A DNA stretch of 64,000 nucleotides from Plasmopara viticola (Eukaryota > Oomycota > Peronosporomycetes > Peronosporales > Peronosporaceae): contig MBPM02000056.1 of assembly GCA_001695595.3 (NCBI GenBank), forward strand, positions 483,605-547,604, read 5' to 3'. The notes beneath the pieces were generated by a model, which had not been told where the DNA came from, did not search any database, and saw only the letters and a list, made by a program, of their open reading frames with translations. Positions within the stretch are counted from its first letter, which is position 1. The number at the start of each line of letters is the position of its first letter. A program made the position numbers and the translations under genes. Shown piece by piece: positions 10,526-22,516 of the stretch.

Positions 10526-13500
10526 AACTTCTCCTTTGCTTCATTAGATAATTCAAGGAAAGAGCTTGGCGTAGACACTTAATGTATTCAAATTAATACA
10601 AAATTATAGTGTTCTACAAAAGTTGCTCGAATACGGGATAGAGTAGCGAGGGTAAGCTACCACCGTGGAATGAACAGAAAGCGAAGGCTATCAAACTTCT
10701 CATATATATAAAACAATTTCAGCGTATACACGCACACATTGAGCAACACGCCTGCGACAACTCAATTTAGTCACTCGGCCTAGGGTCAATCGCAAGGGCC
10801 CCTTATAACATGTTCAGCTTGATCCTAAGTAGCATTAATCAATCGTGCAAAAAGATTTCGTTAAGCGAGAATCTCGGCTTAAGATGATTGAGTCTGGGAC
10901 CTACAGTACACCGTTACCTAACCTACACCGTCAACTACCCAACGCAGTCGGTAAATGGGTCATTTTTCTTGTCCAGTTAGCGAAGACCACAATACACTCT
11001 TTGCCTGGCTGGTCGGTAGGCAGCTTGAGCACAAAGTTCATACTAATGGACTGGCGACGGTGACATTGCATCGAGAAAGTCTCCCATGCTTAGGCCGCAT
11101 ATTGCAACATTTTTACGAATATAGATATAACTATAGTAATGTTGGCTTATATTGCATAACTATTTACTTATACAACTAAAGCAACATCACTAGGGCCTAC
11201 CAGTCTTCACGACCGAAGCGGTGTACAGTGGGAGGAGAGAGTTACGATTTTTAATATTTTAACAGTTAAGGCTCTTAACGATATTTGTAAAAGCCTTTAT
11301 AGTCATCGCTCTCCAGAGTCTCTAGCAGAGCTACGTACATGTCATCGTGCTTACGTATCACAGACAATATTTATAGACAAGGGACCAGTTGTGAAATATA
11401 CTAGCTGAATTTCTGGGCGACACAGTAGTAAATGGGCTCATACTGCACTCCAACGTGAAGCTTTGCTCGCAAGAAAGAAAATCGCCTCATCATTCTCGGC
11501 AAGAAGAAAGACGACTGTTTCACAATTCGTAATAGGTGTAAAAAGCACGAACGACTTAAAGCTGAGCAGGTGAATTTTGAAGTCTGCGGGATCATTTTCG
11601 ATCGCATGTGGCTTCTAATAATAAACATGATAGGCTTATTGATAGCCACCAATATCAAACACAAATACTAGATTCCACCCCGCGCCAACTGCTGGTAAAA
11701 GTTCGGAAGCGATGGCAAATCTTGATGCATTACAAATAACTTTCGGTCGTTAAAAATTAGCAAAGCGTAGGCGCTTGAAGTTGGCTTTCGATCTCTTGGT
11801 CATACACCATTCAAAGCTGAACTTCCGTATATATTTCTGTATCCTTTTTGAAAATACTGAACAGTGGCCTAACACCTCAAAATGATTCACATTATACCTA
11901 TGGAAAGAAGTAGGACCAGGCCAATTCAACTTCAAAGTCATATTAAAGTGATATAACCGGCTGTGCCAAACTAGCCATGACCTCTGCGGCATCTACAGAA
12001 GGCAGGGCTTCCATGAGCACCCCGAAAAAATTTCTTTCTACGCGTAAGATATATGTATCTGCATTCGTACTTTTACGCTCGAGCACTGGTGGCAAGTTGG
12101 CAATTTGCTTCAACACGCCTATCTTCTCGTGCTCTATATGATAATTAACGAGCTTTTATTGAAGCATGTCTGCTCATACGCGCTGTGGGACTTGAATAAA
12201 TGCGTAAGAATACGATGATACATTGCAGGCACATACAAGACTCAACAACAGCGAGTGCTAACCGCATTCACTAGTATGTCATGAAATGTTGAATATGCTT
12301 GTAGGCGAATTTGAACGAATTTACTCAATTTATATTGTATTTCATCTGTTCTTATGATCGTCGTTGGTAGCCGCAATTAAGTTGTTGTTTATTTTTAAGA
12401 TGCTTCTTCTGCCATCTGATTATTTGACACAGAAGATCAGAACAGAGTATAAGACGCAGCCTTTGGAGTTATTTGTAAGTCGGGCTTCGGACGAAAGAAA
12501 GCGTCATTGCTGTTAACGGCTACTTCAATTAAACTACTAAGTGTATTTTGGAACCAAGTCAATTTCATCACGTATACCTTCAAATGATGTTGCGAGACCG
12601 TATCTGGTAATCTATTACTACTAGCAATCACAAATTCTCAACATTCTTGATAGCTCCGTACACTACATGCTTTTGTTGCATCTTTCAAAGTCGCATCTGT
12701 TCATAGAGATGAACACTTAGACTTTTCTTTGCGTCGAATATTTACCACCTCGGCTAAGCTGGCGACTTTCAAGCCATTCCGAGCTCTACTATGACGCTAA
12801 GATAGAGCCATGTGACATAAGCTACAGCCTTATTCGACTACATCGATATCCCCATTATTACGGCATATAGCCGAGCTCTATCGTTGTTTAGGAAAATATA
12901 TTTCCTAAAACCTTTCTTTATAAGACGAAACGTCCTGCCTTTTTTGATGAGCGCCTTCTGTCTCCGTCTTATTTGTTACAATATGCTTATAACTACCGAT
13001 CTTTTAATTGACTTCTAGCGAAATAAACCGCTAATCAGAAAGTGAGCTCAATGGAACATGTGCCCCTCCACGATCATCAACAGGATATACACTGGCCTCC
13101 GGTGGACAATGCCATGCCATACAATCAGCGAAAGCTGTCTTAGACAAGCGTTGCTCAATGAATTCAGTGCTCCACTTCATTGATTAGTAATGCAGTACCC
13201 AAATATCCAAGCTTCAGCCAGGTTTTATAGTGAGTGACGTCTTCTACGGGCACACTGCTTAGTATCTATCGTGACAGTCAATATGCAGTGATAAGGCTTC
13301 ACCCTCACTACCTTGCTCGATTTTTTGTATCGTTTATGCCATGCAGAAAGTGCTTTCTTCTATGAGCACTGCTCAGTGTGTAGAGTACCACCCGGCGTGT
13401 TTTTACCCATCTTAATACCTGCCATTTACATTACGGCATGCACCAAGCGCTGCGTCTAGCGATGAAGTATGGTTTACGTATCACTTACCCGCAGTATTAG

Positions 13501-13690
13501 GGCTAGACGATGCTGTCTTTGCATCAATTCTATCACTGTTGTAGCAAGTCTTTTATCTCACGATCATCGTTTAATTGTTTTGTGCCATCGACGCACAAAA
13601 ATTCGGTCTCGCAAATACTGCCTTGGCTAAACACCTTACATGTCATCACCTGATCAAAACAGTGACTTCTGATTCTTTTGTTTAGTTAAT
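10526..13690. other. Intergenic; possible old LTR-like palindrome near 12.9 kb
   Basis: No intact gene. A palindrome around 12,886-12,911 (TTTAGGAAA, short spacer, TTTCCTAAA) followed by CTTTATAAG at about 12,914 looks like the core of an LTR promoter, but no matching second LTR or boundaries were found. Other short open frames in this stretch are not convincing. Confidence 0.25.
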
Positions 13691-13691
13691 T

Positions 13692-14560
13692 GTGACAGCG
13701 TCATATTTATATACTCATAAAAAAAGCCGTTGGCTTCCTTTGACAGTGGAGCGTCGAGCAGTGGCTTTTGACGCACCTCACCTTACGATTGACTTGACTT
13801 ACACTGAGCAGAGGTCGCACGCATCTCTTAAAAAACTGAGATCTTTGGGCTTTATCTCTTTTGACCTTCCAAAATTTGCTCTAGACTTAACAAGACTGAG
13901 TTCTTCACCAGCATTGCCTAGTGGGCGTTGCTGTCTTCCCACACCTTACCGGAAAACCAATTGGCGTGAGATTTTGGGTTGTTAAAACTAGTTACGCATG
14001 ACGCAAGATCATTTAAACAGCAAACGACGGGTATCAACCTTCAAGAGATGCTCATTAACTGTTCCACAACTGTGAACCTCTTCTTTTGTTGTTAGCATAG
14101 CTGATAAATATGAAAAATTACTCGATGGGAACCGGGTCCGCAAGCCCTATCTTTCCGTGCATCCTTATATTAAGGACAAAATTCATTGTCTTTCACGGCC
14201 TCCTCAGAAAGGCTCCGGTGTTATAGTCATTTTAATCATTTCGATCTCGCGCAGAAATTTTTTATTTATTTCTTCCTTTCAAAAATCTTTACCCTTACCT
14301 TTAGCGGCCTCACTCTTTAGACGGCAAATTTGTCTTTGAATCTGGCGTTATCGGCGCATACAACTCCAACATTGTTTCTTACAACTGTTGCACCCCAATC
14401 GACGTTCACTAATCGGGTTGTTTTCTGTGCAAACAAATGTTGCACTCTTCTCGAGGACATGTAAGTATCTAGCTTTGTGTACATGCTCTGAGGGGGATAA
14501 GCATACTGCTCCACTTTCACCGATGATCAGTCTTTTTACGTCAGGCTTAAATTGCCTACC
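13692..14560. other. Unassigned AT-rich DNA with short open frames
   Basis: Short frames at 13,692-13,985 and 14,157-14,339 lack an ATG or any recognisable domain. They may be debris of older mobile DNA. Nothing more is supported. Confidence 0.3.
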
Positions 14561-14572
14561 ACTATCAAAGTC

Positions 14573-14935
14573 TCGAATTGTAAGTCGAGTCTATTTGCTT
14601 ACGAATCAAAAATTGGCTCATCTCCACTACTCAATTGCAATTAATCAGTCAGTCGGTTTCCAATTATTTGCTGGTGCGCAAAGATTTTCGACGCACCGAA
14701 ATCTATCAAATCATAAAGGGAAATCCATATTTTAGTAAACTTGCACGCCCAATAAATTGCATGCTTCAATCAATGAAGTCAATAGTCGTCTTCGCCTTGT
14801 CTGAAATATTTCATAAGCAATAAATTTGTACAACCGTTATAAAAAACAGTCGGGTGTCTGTTGGCCACTTTTTGCCTTAATCTCATTTTTCCAACATTAA
14901 AAATTGTGTTGTGACCACTATCGTTGCTTACAAGA
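14573..14935 (+). repeat. Diverged direct repeat, copy 1
   Basis: This segment recurs at about 15,088-15,490. Shared blocks, in the same order, include CTTGCACGCCCAAT, AATGAAGTCAATAGTC, TTCTTCGCCTTGTCT (one mismatch), TGTTGGCCACTTTTT and TTTTTCCAACATTAAAA. The copies differ by many substitutions and indels, so the duplication is old. No gene is recognised in it. Confidence 0.75.
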
Positions 14936-15087
14936 AGTTTTATCGCGACTTTCTTTGCCGCACGAAAATTGTTGTGCTGAACATCACATCGAATCCATCG
15001 AAAAATGATTGAGGCCAGTTTATTTTGCTAAAACATAAGGACCTCATCTGATGTAACCCTGCCAGCAACCTTCAGTCGATAGAGTCT

Positions 15088-15490
15088 CGAATTTTAAGTC
15101 AATTATTCTTATGTCTCAACCGTCCCATTTGGTATTCGAAACTAAAATTGACTTGTTTCCGCTGAGCATTTGCAATGGATTGGTCGGCCTATTTCTTGTT
15201 ATTTCTGGTGTGCAAAGATTCTCGACGTGCCCGAGTCTATCAAAAAATGAAGTGATATCCATAGTCTCGTACACTTGCACGCCCAATTAATTGTATGCTT
15301 TGATTAATGAAGTCAATAGTCTTCTTCGCCTTGTCTAGAGTATTTAATAAGCAACTAACTTTGTAATCGTAGTTATAGCAAATATAATTCCCTTACAACC
15401 GAAGAAAAACGGTGTAGTGTTTGTTGGCCACTTTTTAATCTATTCATATTTTTCCAACATTAAAATTGTGTGATGGTCAAATGTTTTTAA
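15088..15490 (+). repeat. Diverged direct repeat, copy 2
   Basis: Second copy of the segment at 14,573-14,935. It holds an extra run between the AATAAGCAA block and the TGTTGGCCAC block (about 15,370-15,430). The offset between copies is about 520-570 bp because of indels. Confidence 0.75.
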
Positions 15491-15783
15491 CTTTCGTGCC
15501 GCGGATAATTAAGGGCATAAGATACAAAAAATAGGTTATACTCCCTTTGGCAAGTGATTAGCTACCTCCAGAACCGAATTGACCGCTAATTTAGCACAAA
15601 CTTTCCTAGATACAATGGCAAGAAATTCAGCTGCAATAAGTTGGAATCATGACCGTTTGTGCAAAATAATTAGTCTCTTAATTCAGTACCATTTTCTGTT
15701 ATGACCAAAGCATGTAAACACTGTCAACCAACTTATACTCACTAGGCAGCTTACCTTACCAACGAGATAACGGCACGGCAAAA

Positions 15784-16597
15784 GTGCTTAAAAGGGAGGT
15801 TATTCTCGCCTTGAAGCCGAAATTGTTTTCTTACGACTTTACCCATAAGCTTCAAAACCGCATCGACCGCCGTGTATCTCAGGGCAAGATCCTTGAACTG
15901 TGTCAAATATTGCTATTATTTGCAATCAGCGTTATGCTCGAGTCTGCCGCTCAGAGAGCACAAGATCATATGCACAAGACCATAAGCCGTCTGGCCAAAA
16001 AGCACTAACAGCCACCCGTACTTGCCCTTTTCATAGACACATTTGAACATATTTAAAAAGAACTTCAAGGGTACTGAGAGCACCTCATCGTATAAAACTT
16101 CAAGCCCTGACTAGTATAAGTTTTCATAGACGAGTTCCTTTGAATGTTTGGTGCATAGACATTGTCTAAGCGAGGTAGGGCAACCCATGTCTCTCAAAGA
16201 CTGTAAAATTTCCGGCTAAATGATGTCCATGTTTTAAAATACTTACTTGATCTCTAGCGTTGGGCAATCAGTATTTGACAAAACGCTATCACAGCTGACC
16301 GGGATCTCACTTTGCCCCCCCCCTTTTGTCCAACACATTCTTTTATTGTCATGTGCAGCGGCAAATGCATCTCTTGTTCTAGTTGAATCTCCTACCGAGT
16401 TTTTGCGAAGTCAGATTTGTTGTCGATGCATGAAAACTTGCCGCAAAAAGGAAACATGGGAGAAAACGGTATCTCAATGTTTCACCACCGATCGCAGATG
16501 TATGTGGACCTTTAAGAGCAAACGAGGCTCAAAAGTGGCCTTTTCTTTTTATATAAAGAGCAATATGAAGCCTGCAGACGCGTTAAAAGCATTGTAA
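15784..16597 (+). pseudogene. Possible Fanzor/TnpB-like remnant
   Basis: The frame at 16,247-16,597 ends in a pattern that recalls the C-terminus of TnpB/Fanzor proteins. A GISLCPPP block stands where GISLxPNK is usual. Then comes LVLVESPTEFLRSQICCRC, like the strand and (E/D)FRTSxxCSxC zinc knuckle of the family, and a second cysteine pair region (SQCFTTDRRC) followed by a Trp. The RuvC-III NRDxNA motif that should follow the Trp is not preserved. An upstream fragment at 15,784-16,008 is alpha-helical but unassigned. No intact start or catalytic set is present. In the known family these are RNA-guided nucleases of IS605-like origin. A C9 homopolymer at about 16,315 adds uncertainty. Confidence 0.4.
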
Positions 16598-16599
16598 AG

Positions 16600-18840
16600 T
16601 GTACCTTCGACCATTAAAAGCGTGTGGCTCAAAACGTAACACCTCAGTGCACACACTGCAGAGGCAACCGGTGAACATTTTAGTCTAACTAACGTTTTTG
16701 GAAGATCTGCTGCTGGTATCAGACAGCAACTTCATAACACTGAGAGCAGCGTTTATCAAAGTTCAGCGGGAAACCGCTAATATTTATCTGACACCAGCAT
16801 GTATAAATGCGCTTTGTGCTCACTCAAAGATTTAATACTGATGTATGATAGCTATAGTGCATAGCAAATGATCTCGATGAGAAATATAGCATGAGGTGTA
16901 GTCACAGTAAATTATATTTTGATAGATCTAAAAATTTGAAGGCAAACTACAAGGTGGTGCCCGACGATCTAATTGCGAGCTCTCGAGACGACCTCACGTA
17001 TCATGAATCGGGGGTCCGGCCTTATCAAACTCACAGCTTAATACATGAGTATCTCTAAGTGCCAGGATGTAAACTCTTTATAGCGAACTACCGTTCTCAC
17101 TTGGCATTTCAAGAAAGCGAAGGCTCGGTACCAGCTCTGTGAGCCATACCAATGATACCCATGTCTATTTTATTATCTTAAAATGACTAAAAATGAATGC
17201 TGTTGTGTATCATTTGCTTGAACTTCGAACGAATTTTTGCAAAGATGGTGTGAGAGTGTAGCGTTACCTTTAGTACGAGCTCGTTAGGCTAAAGCCTACC
17301 AGATAACAATTGTCCTGTAATTTATGGTCGGTGACTTTGACTTTCCGAAAGCAATGCTTCTACAGTGGTCACCACAGGATTTATGATGATATTTGCTTGT
17401 GACCTCAGTGTCTCCTCGCCTACGGCCGGAATGTTGTTTTGCCGGAGACAATGATCACCATGATCAAAAGCGTCTACGACATTAGAGCATCCTTGTCGAA
17501 ATGAACTCTCGAGCTTTGAACGTTTTTTGAAGTTAAGAAATTAGCCTCAAGTAACAGTCAATTGGATTTGACCCCGGAGAAAATGTTGCGCAAAAATGCA
17601 CTCCAGCGCTCACTATCTATGTCGAGAAGAGTCAAGTGGCAAAATATCTCAGTATGACTGCGCGCGTTGCGCTATGATGTCGCTTATTACTAGTCAAGAA
17701 AACGGAACCTGATTATCTGGCACACCCTAACGCCGACAACAAAAATTAGTTTCTACCAAAACATGTACGAGTGTGGAAGCTTTGAGACTGGCGGGTCTTA
17801 TCCTACAAGATCTTGGGCTTTAAGCGCTTATCAGTATCGCTTTTCGACCAAGCCGCTGGTATTACCTCTTTTTAGACGGAGTTCAAGGCTCTCGGGGCCC
17901 AGACTTAAAATAGGTTTGGTTGACGGGCCCAGACTCAGAAACCGTTTGGTTGGCGGGCCTGCGATCTGTGCTTGAGCCTGCGTCCGACCACGCACCAACG
18001 CTCACCATTTACAATACCCAATGCGAGAAACGTCCTAAGTGAACTAACGAAGAGCACTTGTTGTGTCAGCATAAAGAAAGTCAAGCGCCTCATTTAACTA
18101 TGAGTTTGTATGGTCCAATGAATAGCGAGCGCAAAATCAGCAGTATTTGCAATTGTAGAAAAATTTGTAGCATTTATTAATTTTAAATGTCCAAATATTA
18201 AATCAGTCTTCTTATCCTTTTTCCACATCAGGCAGAATATCATTTTAACTATCTTGTCCTCAAACGATTTGATAATGTTTCTGCTTCATTTAACACAAAG
18301 TGTTCAAAGGGCAATATTAATCAAGCCGGTTAGTAGCTATTTTCTCATAACACCCGTGAAAGCTTACTATAGCAGTATAAATTCCAATGTCGTACACCAG
18401 GTGCCACTTCTAGTACTGGCTCTTCCATTCACGTAAAGCGACGAGTTGGTGCTTACAGTATGTAGTGAGAGCATAGCGAGCCAAAATATGCCATTTAGTG
18501 AGAGCATAGCGAGTCAAAACATGCCATTTCAGCGCTTTGGCATATTTGCACTCAATATGTTGACGTGGCCCACTTGCTCTGTTAAGCTGTTGCATGAAGA
18601 ATGAGCTTATCCGCGTTACCTTAGAAAAGACTTCAAGATAATTGACTTCTGGAGTCCATACCGGCTTGTGATATCGACAAGGGATAGTACTGCTGTCTTT
18701 GATGCCCTATGGACGTTTCTGATACAGCCGTATACAACTTATAACCCACGATATCATAATCCCTTCCGAGTCTTTTGGCAGCCCTAACAAAATCTACTGC
18801 CAATAATGTCATGCATTCAGCAGGCTTGCCGACAGTGTGG
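16600..18840. other. Intergenic with two tiny tandem duplications
   Basis: No gene recognised. A 30-bp unit beginning GGGCCCAGACT is duplicated at about 17,896-17,955, and a 33-bp unit containing GAGAGCATAGCGAG is duplicated at about 18,466-18,530. The remainder is featureless to the eye. Confidence 0.5.
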
Positions 18841-18900
18841 CCGCATTAGGTAAGGTTCTTTTGAGATCAGCTGTACTCAAAAGGACCTTACCTAATGCGG
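18841..18900. repeat. 60-bp near-perfect hairpin (25-bp arms, 10-bp loop)
   Basis: The left arm (18,841-18,865, starting CCGCATTAGGTAAGGT) and right arm (18,876-18,900, ending ACCTTACCTAATGCGG) are reverse complements over 25 bp with a single T/C difference that would pair as G:U in RNA. The loop is ATCAGCTGTA. No target-site duplication is seen at its edges. It could be a palindromic mini-element, a small-RNA hairpin or a recombination product. Confidence 0.9.
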
Positions 18901-20584
18901 TTGAGCGAAATGTTTTTGCTGATGTTAACAAAGCTGTTCGATTATTTAAAATATTTGATTTTGCATTTCGGCAACAATAAGGCTTCTGATTACACGTTCA
19001 TCCCTAGAGACGATGAAGTTTGGTCGTCTTTACAGCTCTCACGCGGGGTCCAAAGGCACCTAAAGATCCAAACACGCGCACCATTGTCGGAGAGTGGCGT
19101 TGCAAGGCCTTAATCAGATCCTGTGCTCTGGATTTCTGACTATACTTCATTTATCCAGATTTACTGTAACATTTTGTACTCATCGGCGGTTTGTATAAAG
19201 TCTTTTAGTGGCTTTAGACTCAGTGGAATTTAAGGGTTAGATTGTTTCCATCTTAGTGCGGCGTAAAATGGTGTGTCAAATATTGAAATAGCACGTCAGG
19301 TACTCAACCTAATGGATCGTCTATGTATCACGTGCATGTTTCGATACAGCACTTTTTCCTATTTTGTGTCAAGCTGTTTACACTGGCACCGAAGGCAGTT
19401 GCGTCATACAGCTAAGCTTAACTACGGAAATAGCGTGACTTGCTCAAATGCGCAGCGTGTGGTGCCGGTCTATATCATGATACCTCTCGCCGGTAACTTT
19501 TGCAGTAAGAAAAAAATTTGTATCTGCTCAATGCTTAAGCTCGCCATTCTTTCTTGCTCTCTTCTTATTTCGTGATCCTTGGGAAACAACTGATCATCAT
19601 CAACCCAAACCGCCTGCTCGGCAGTTGAAATGGAGTGTTCTACATGCAATTTAAGGACAAGGCGATTCTTCTCTCACAAGGTAGTCACGACTCATTGAAG
19701 TTATATATACTCGTTAGGCACATACGTTTAATCGGATCAGACATCTTATGTGTGAAATACCTAAACTATGAGATGGCACTCATTATACGGCTTGCGGGTG
19801 CACGAGCAAGCTTCCTAATTGAAGCTGGCTTGCATGAAGTCCTTTTAAGGCCTCCTTCGTAAAACTTGGCTTGACGAAAGAGCCAAAGACTCACAAGCAA
19901 GTCCGGACTGAACAAATTATAGCAATCTCCGCATTTGCGCTGATACTTAGCGTAATAGTTGGATTCTGCTTGGATAACTTGCAGCTTTTGAAAGTTGTTT
20001 GAAATAAACTTCCACGAACTACTATAAGCGGACGACTTAAAGAAGTGAGACCTATGGTTGAAAGATCAAAATAAGCTTTTGCGGGATATTGAGTTTCCAA
20101 ATAAGCTCATGAAGTGTATCAACTTACGATTGTGCTGTCTGTCGGACAGAAAAAGGGCTAGACATTTTTTTCTCGTTGGAAAGTTTGAAGAGGAATTCAA
20201 CGAGAACCCACATTTTCAATTTGAGGCACGCAAATTGGTGTTGGTACAGCGCGTGTCACAAGTTTATAACCGTTTGCCAAAAGTAAAACAGAACTGAAGT
20301 GCATGGGATTGGGACCAATGCTTGCTATTTTTGATATCAATTGTTGAGCATTTATTTGATTCACAGATTTTAAACTAATAACAAGAAGCCGGAATGTTAG
20401 CATTGCATTCGGTCTTTGGTACTTGAAGTAATACAAAAGTTGAAGTCACGTAAAAAGAAGGTAGCTCATAACTAGACTTCAACGCAAATATTTGTGAGGG
20501 GTTTAGTTACTTACCGTTCAAAAAATCTGCCGAGTAGATTACTTGGCTTTGATTGGCTAATATTAGTATTTAGATTATCCTGAT
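18901..20584. other. Intergenic, no recognised feature
   Basis: Short open frames on both strands (such as 18,895-19,113 and 19,635-19,862) have no domain and no supporting context. This is the left flank of the integrated viral element. Confidence 0.4.
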
Positions 20585-21340
20585 TACTTACAGCGATGAA
20601 CGCAATTGTATACGTGTGGAAAACAAGCTGTCGAACACGATCGGAGGAGCGTACAAAAAACCAGTAAAAGCGGTTAAAGAGAAAGTGCAAGCGCTCTAGA
20701 TAGTGGCCATTTTCGTGGTTGCAGTCATCCCGACACGCTCCTTTCTATAATCAACAATACCCCGATTTGATGACCCTGTCAATATAAATATACGATTTTA
20801 TTGCAACGAGGAAAGCAATACCAGAAAGTATCGACCCCAATAATTACCGGCATGTACTTGAAGCCCTTTGGAGCGCTCCAGATTGAAAATTCGCGATGTT
20901 GCACACACAGATTGATGCCGAAAACACACACACATCAAAATGATGACCACCTCATTTCTCGTTATCAGAAGCGACGATGTCATTCATGAAACACTTCTGA
21001 TGTTATTTTTTCAGAGAAATGCGGACTATGTGGCCATAGACATCGCCAGAAAAGATCCTTTCTACAATTTATGCTCTTATAAAATTACTCCCTTAAACCC
21101 TTTCCCCTTCGTTATATTTTTTATTAGAACAATGGTAAAAGATGGACAGCGCCAGAAAAAATCCTTTTTACAATTCATACTCTTATATAATTACTCCCTT
21201 ATACCCTTACTCCTTCGTTATATTTCTTATAAGAACAATGGTAAAATATGGACACCTGGGCACTAACAACATAGATTGATTTACTCGCTTCTGATCGAAA
21301 AAAAGATGGATACTAAAGCTGGACCATACTTGGACACCAA
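20585..21340 (+). repeat. Left terminal inverted repeat of the viral element
   Basis: From the outer end, this repeat starts ACTTACAGCGATGAACGCAA, passes GTCGAACACG and GGAGGAGCGTAC, then GCAAGCGCTCTA, ATGATGACC/CACCTC and CTTCTGATGTTAT, and ends at GCTGGACCATACTTGGAC. The same blocks occur in inverted order at 30,264-30,905. A unit of about 106 bp (from GCCAGAAAA) is present twice, at about 21,045-21,150 and 21,151-21,256, but once in the right repeat. Confidence 0.88.
21045..21256 (+). repeat. 106-bp tandem duplication inside left TIR
   Basis: Two adjacent units each run from GCCAGAAAA through ATTACTCCCTTA and CCTTCGTTATAT to AACAATGGTAAAA and ATGGACA. The right terminal repeat holds only one equivalent unit, so this duplication arose after the two ends diverged, or one unit was lost on the right. 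Confidence 0.8.
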
Positions 21341-21687
21341 ATATATTGCTCGGCATCTCAGTGTAACTAGACAATGCAACACTGCCTTGTTTCGATCAGG
21401 GATACAGAAAAGTACACGCCTGGGTACACTTCGCTAATGTGTCGTCATGGTGGCTTTGCCTCTCTAAGACATCATAAAAGAGATGACACTTGAATATACA
21501 CAAACGAAAAAACAAGTGGACCCTCGAACTCACATTTTTGATATCAATGATTGATATTGCGGCCTTATTCATTATACTCGATCGACTAACTTATATCTTG
21601 ATCGCAACTGCTCAAGCGTGAATGCTTATATTATACAAGCCTTGGCTGGCGAATGTTCTTTGGTGATGGGATTGAAGTCCTGTAGTG

Positions 21688-22057
21688 TTATTCTCGACTC
21701 AAGTAAAGTTTTGGCTCTGGTTTGATAATCATATCGTAGTCATCAATACAAATCGGATCCAGTTCTTGCGCATCGATAAACTCAACATCCATTGCGATGA
21801 CTACGAGTAAATTTCAACGATACATATTTAACCTCGAGCTCGCAACAGTCGGCACTTCTCATAATGCACTGTCCATATTATAAGAGATGCAACCGACATA
21901 GCAATTGATCTATCGGTGAAATGAACGCATCCTCGTGTAAATCATAGCAGATGGAATTACACCAGGAAGCTTATCCCTGACCATATACCTTCACAAAATA
22001 CTTGTCATAATTTTCGTATTCGTCGATGATTTTATCATCCAAGTTTGTAAGATCCAT
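21688..22057 (-). pseudogene. Small viral-element reading frames, unknown
   Basis: Two short minus-strand peptides with ATG starts: one at 22,057-21,971 (28 residues, starts MDLTNLDDKIIDEY, with a TATATA run 10 bp before its ATG) and one at 21,792-21,688 (34 residues, starts MDVEFIDAQELDP). Both are acidic. They lie just downstream of the protease remnant on the same strand, and may be parts of one decayed gene. No family recognised. Confidence 0.4.
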
Positions 22058-22082
22058 CTCTATATAAATCCATCAAAAACTG

Positions 22083-22490
22083 TTATTGGCCTTTTAAGGG
22101 CTTCAAAAATTCATTTACTTCATTGTGCTGTAGACAGTAAAGCCACAGGACGCAATACTGCCCAAAGCGACCGAATCCAGGGTCCTGAATACCAACTTCA
22201 CGAAAGGAATAAAATTTTGGTATCACACGTGGTGGGCAAGCCAAGGGGATCAAAATTAGTCTTATGTTTGTTTGGGAATGCTATTCAATGCGAGCCCCCG
22301 ATCCGAGGCGTACCCATGTTTAAAAGACAATAATACTTGTATTTATGTAAATCCTGCTCAACATCAATTTGATCTACTTTGACTCCAAGCAAATTGGCAA
22401 CTTTTATGATTCGATTATCTACCGTTCCAGACAATTCGGAAATTATTTCCTCGCTTATGGTGCTTTATTTTTTCGGCGATTATATTATAA
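22083..22490 (-). pseudogene. Decayed adenain-like cysteine protease of the viral element
   Basis: Minus-strand pieces match the layout of adenovirus/virophage/PLV maturation proteases. An N-terminal part ends LLNMGTPRIGGSH, where the His fits the catalytic histidine; the next codon, expected to be Trp, is TGA (22,285-22,287). In another frame a NFDPLGLP block fits the family's strand with Asp. A C-terminal part contains IQDPGFGRFGQYCVLWLYCL, where the position of the catalytic Cys of the usual CG(Q/L) motif is Phe (codon at 22,164-22,166). The gene ends at a TAA at 22,083. Stops, frame changes and the lost nucleophile show it is dead. In viruses this enzyme cleaves capsid precursors during assembly. 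Confidence 0.7.
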
Positions 22491-22516
22491 TTATCATCAT
22501 TATGACCGCATAAATT

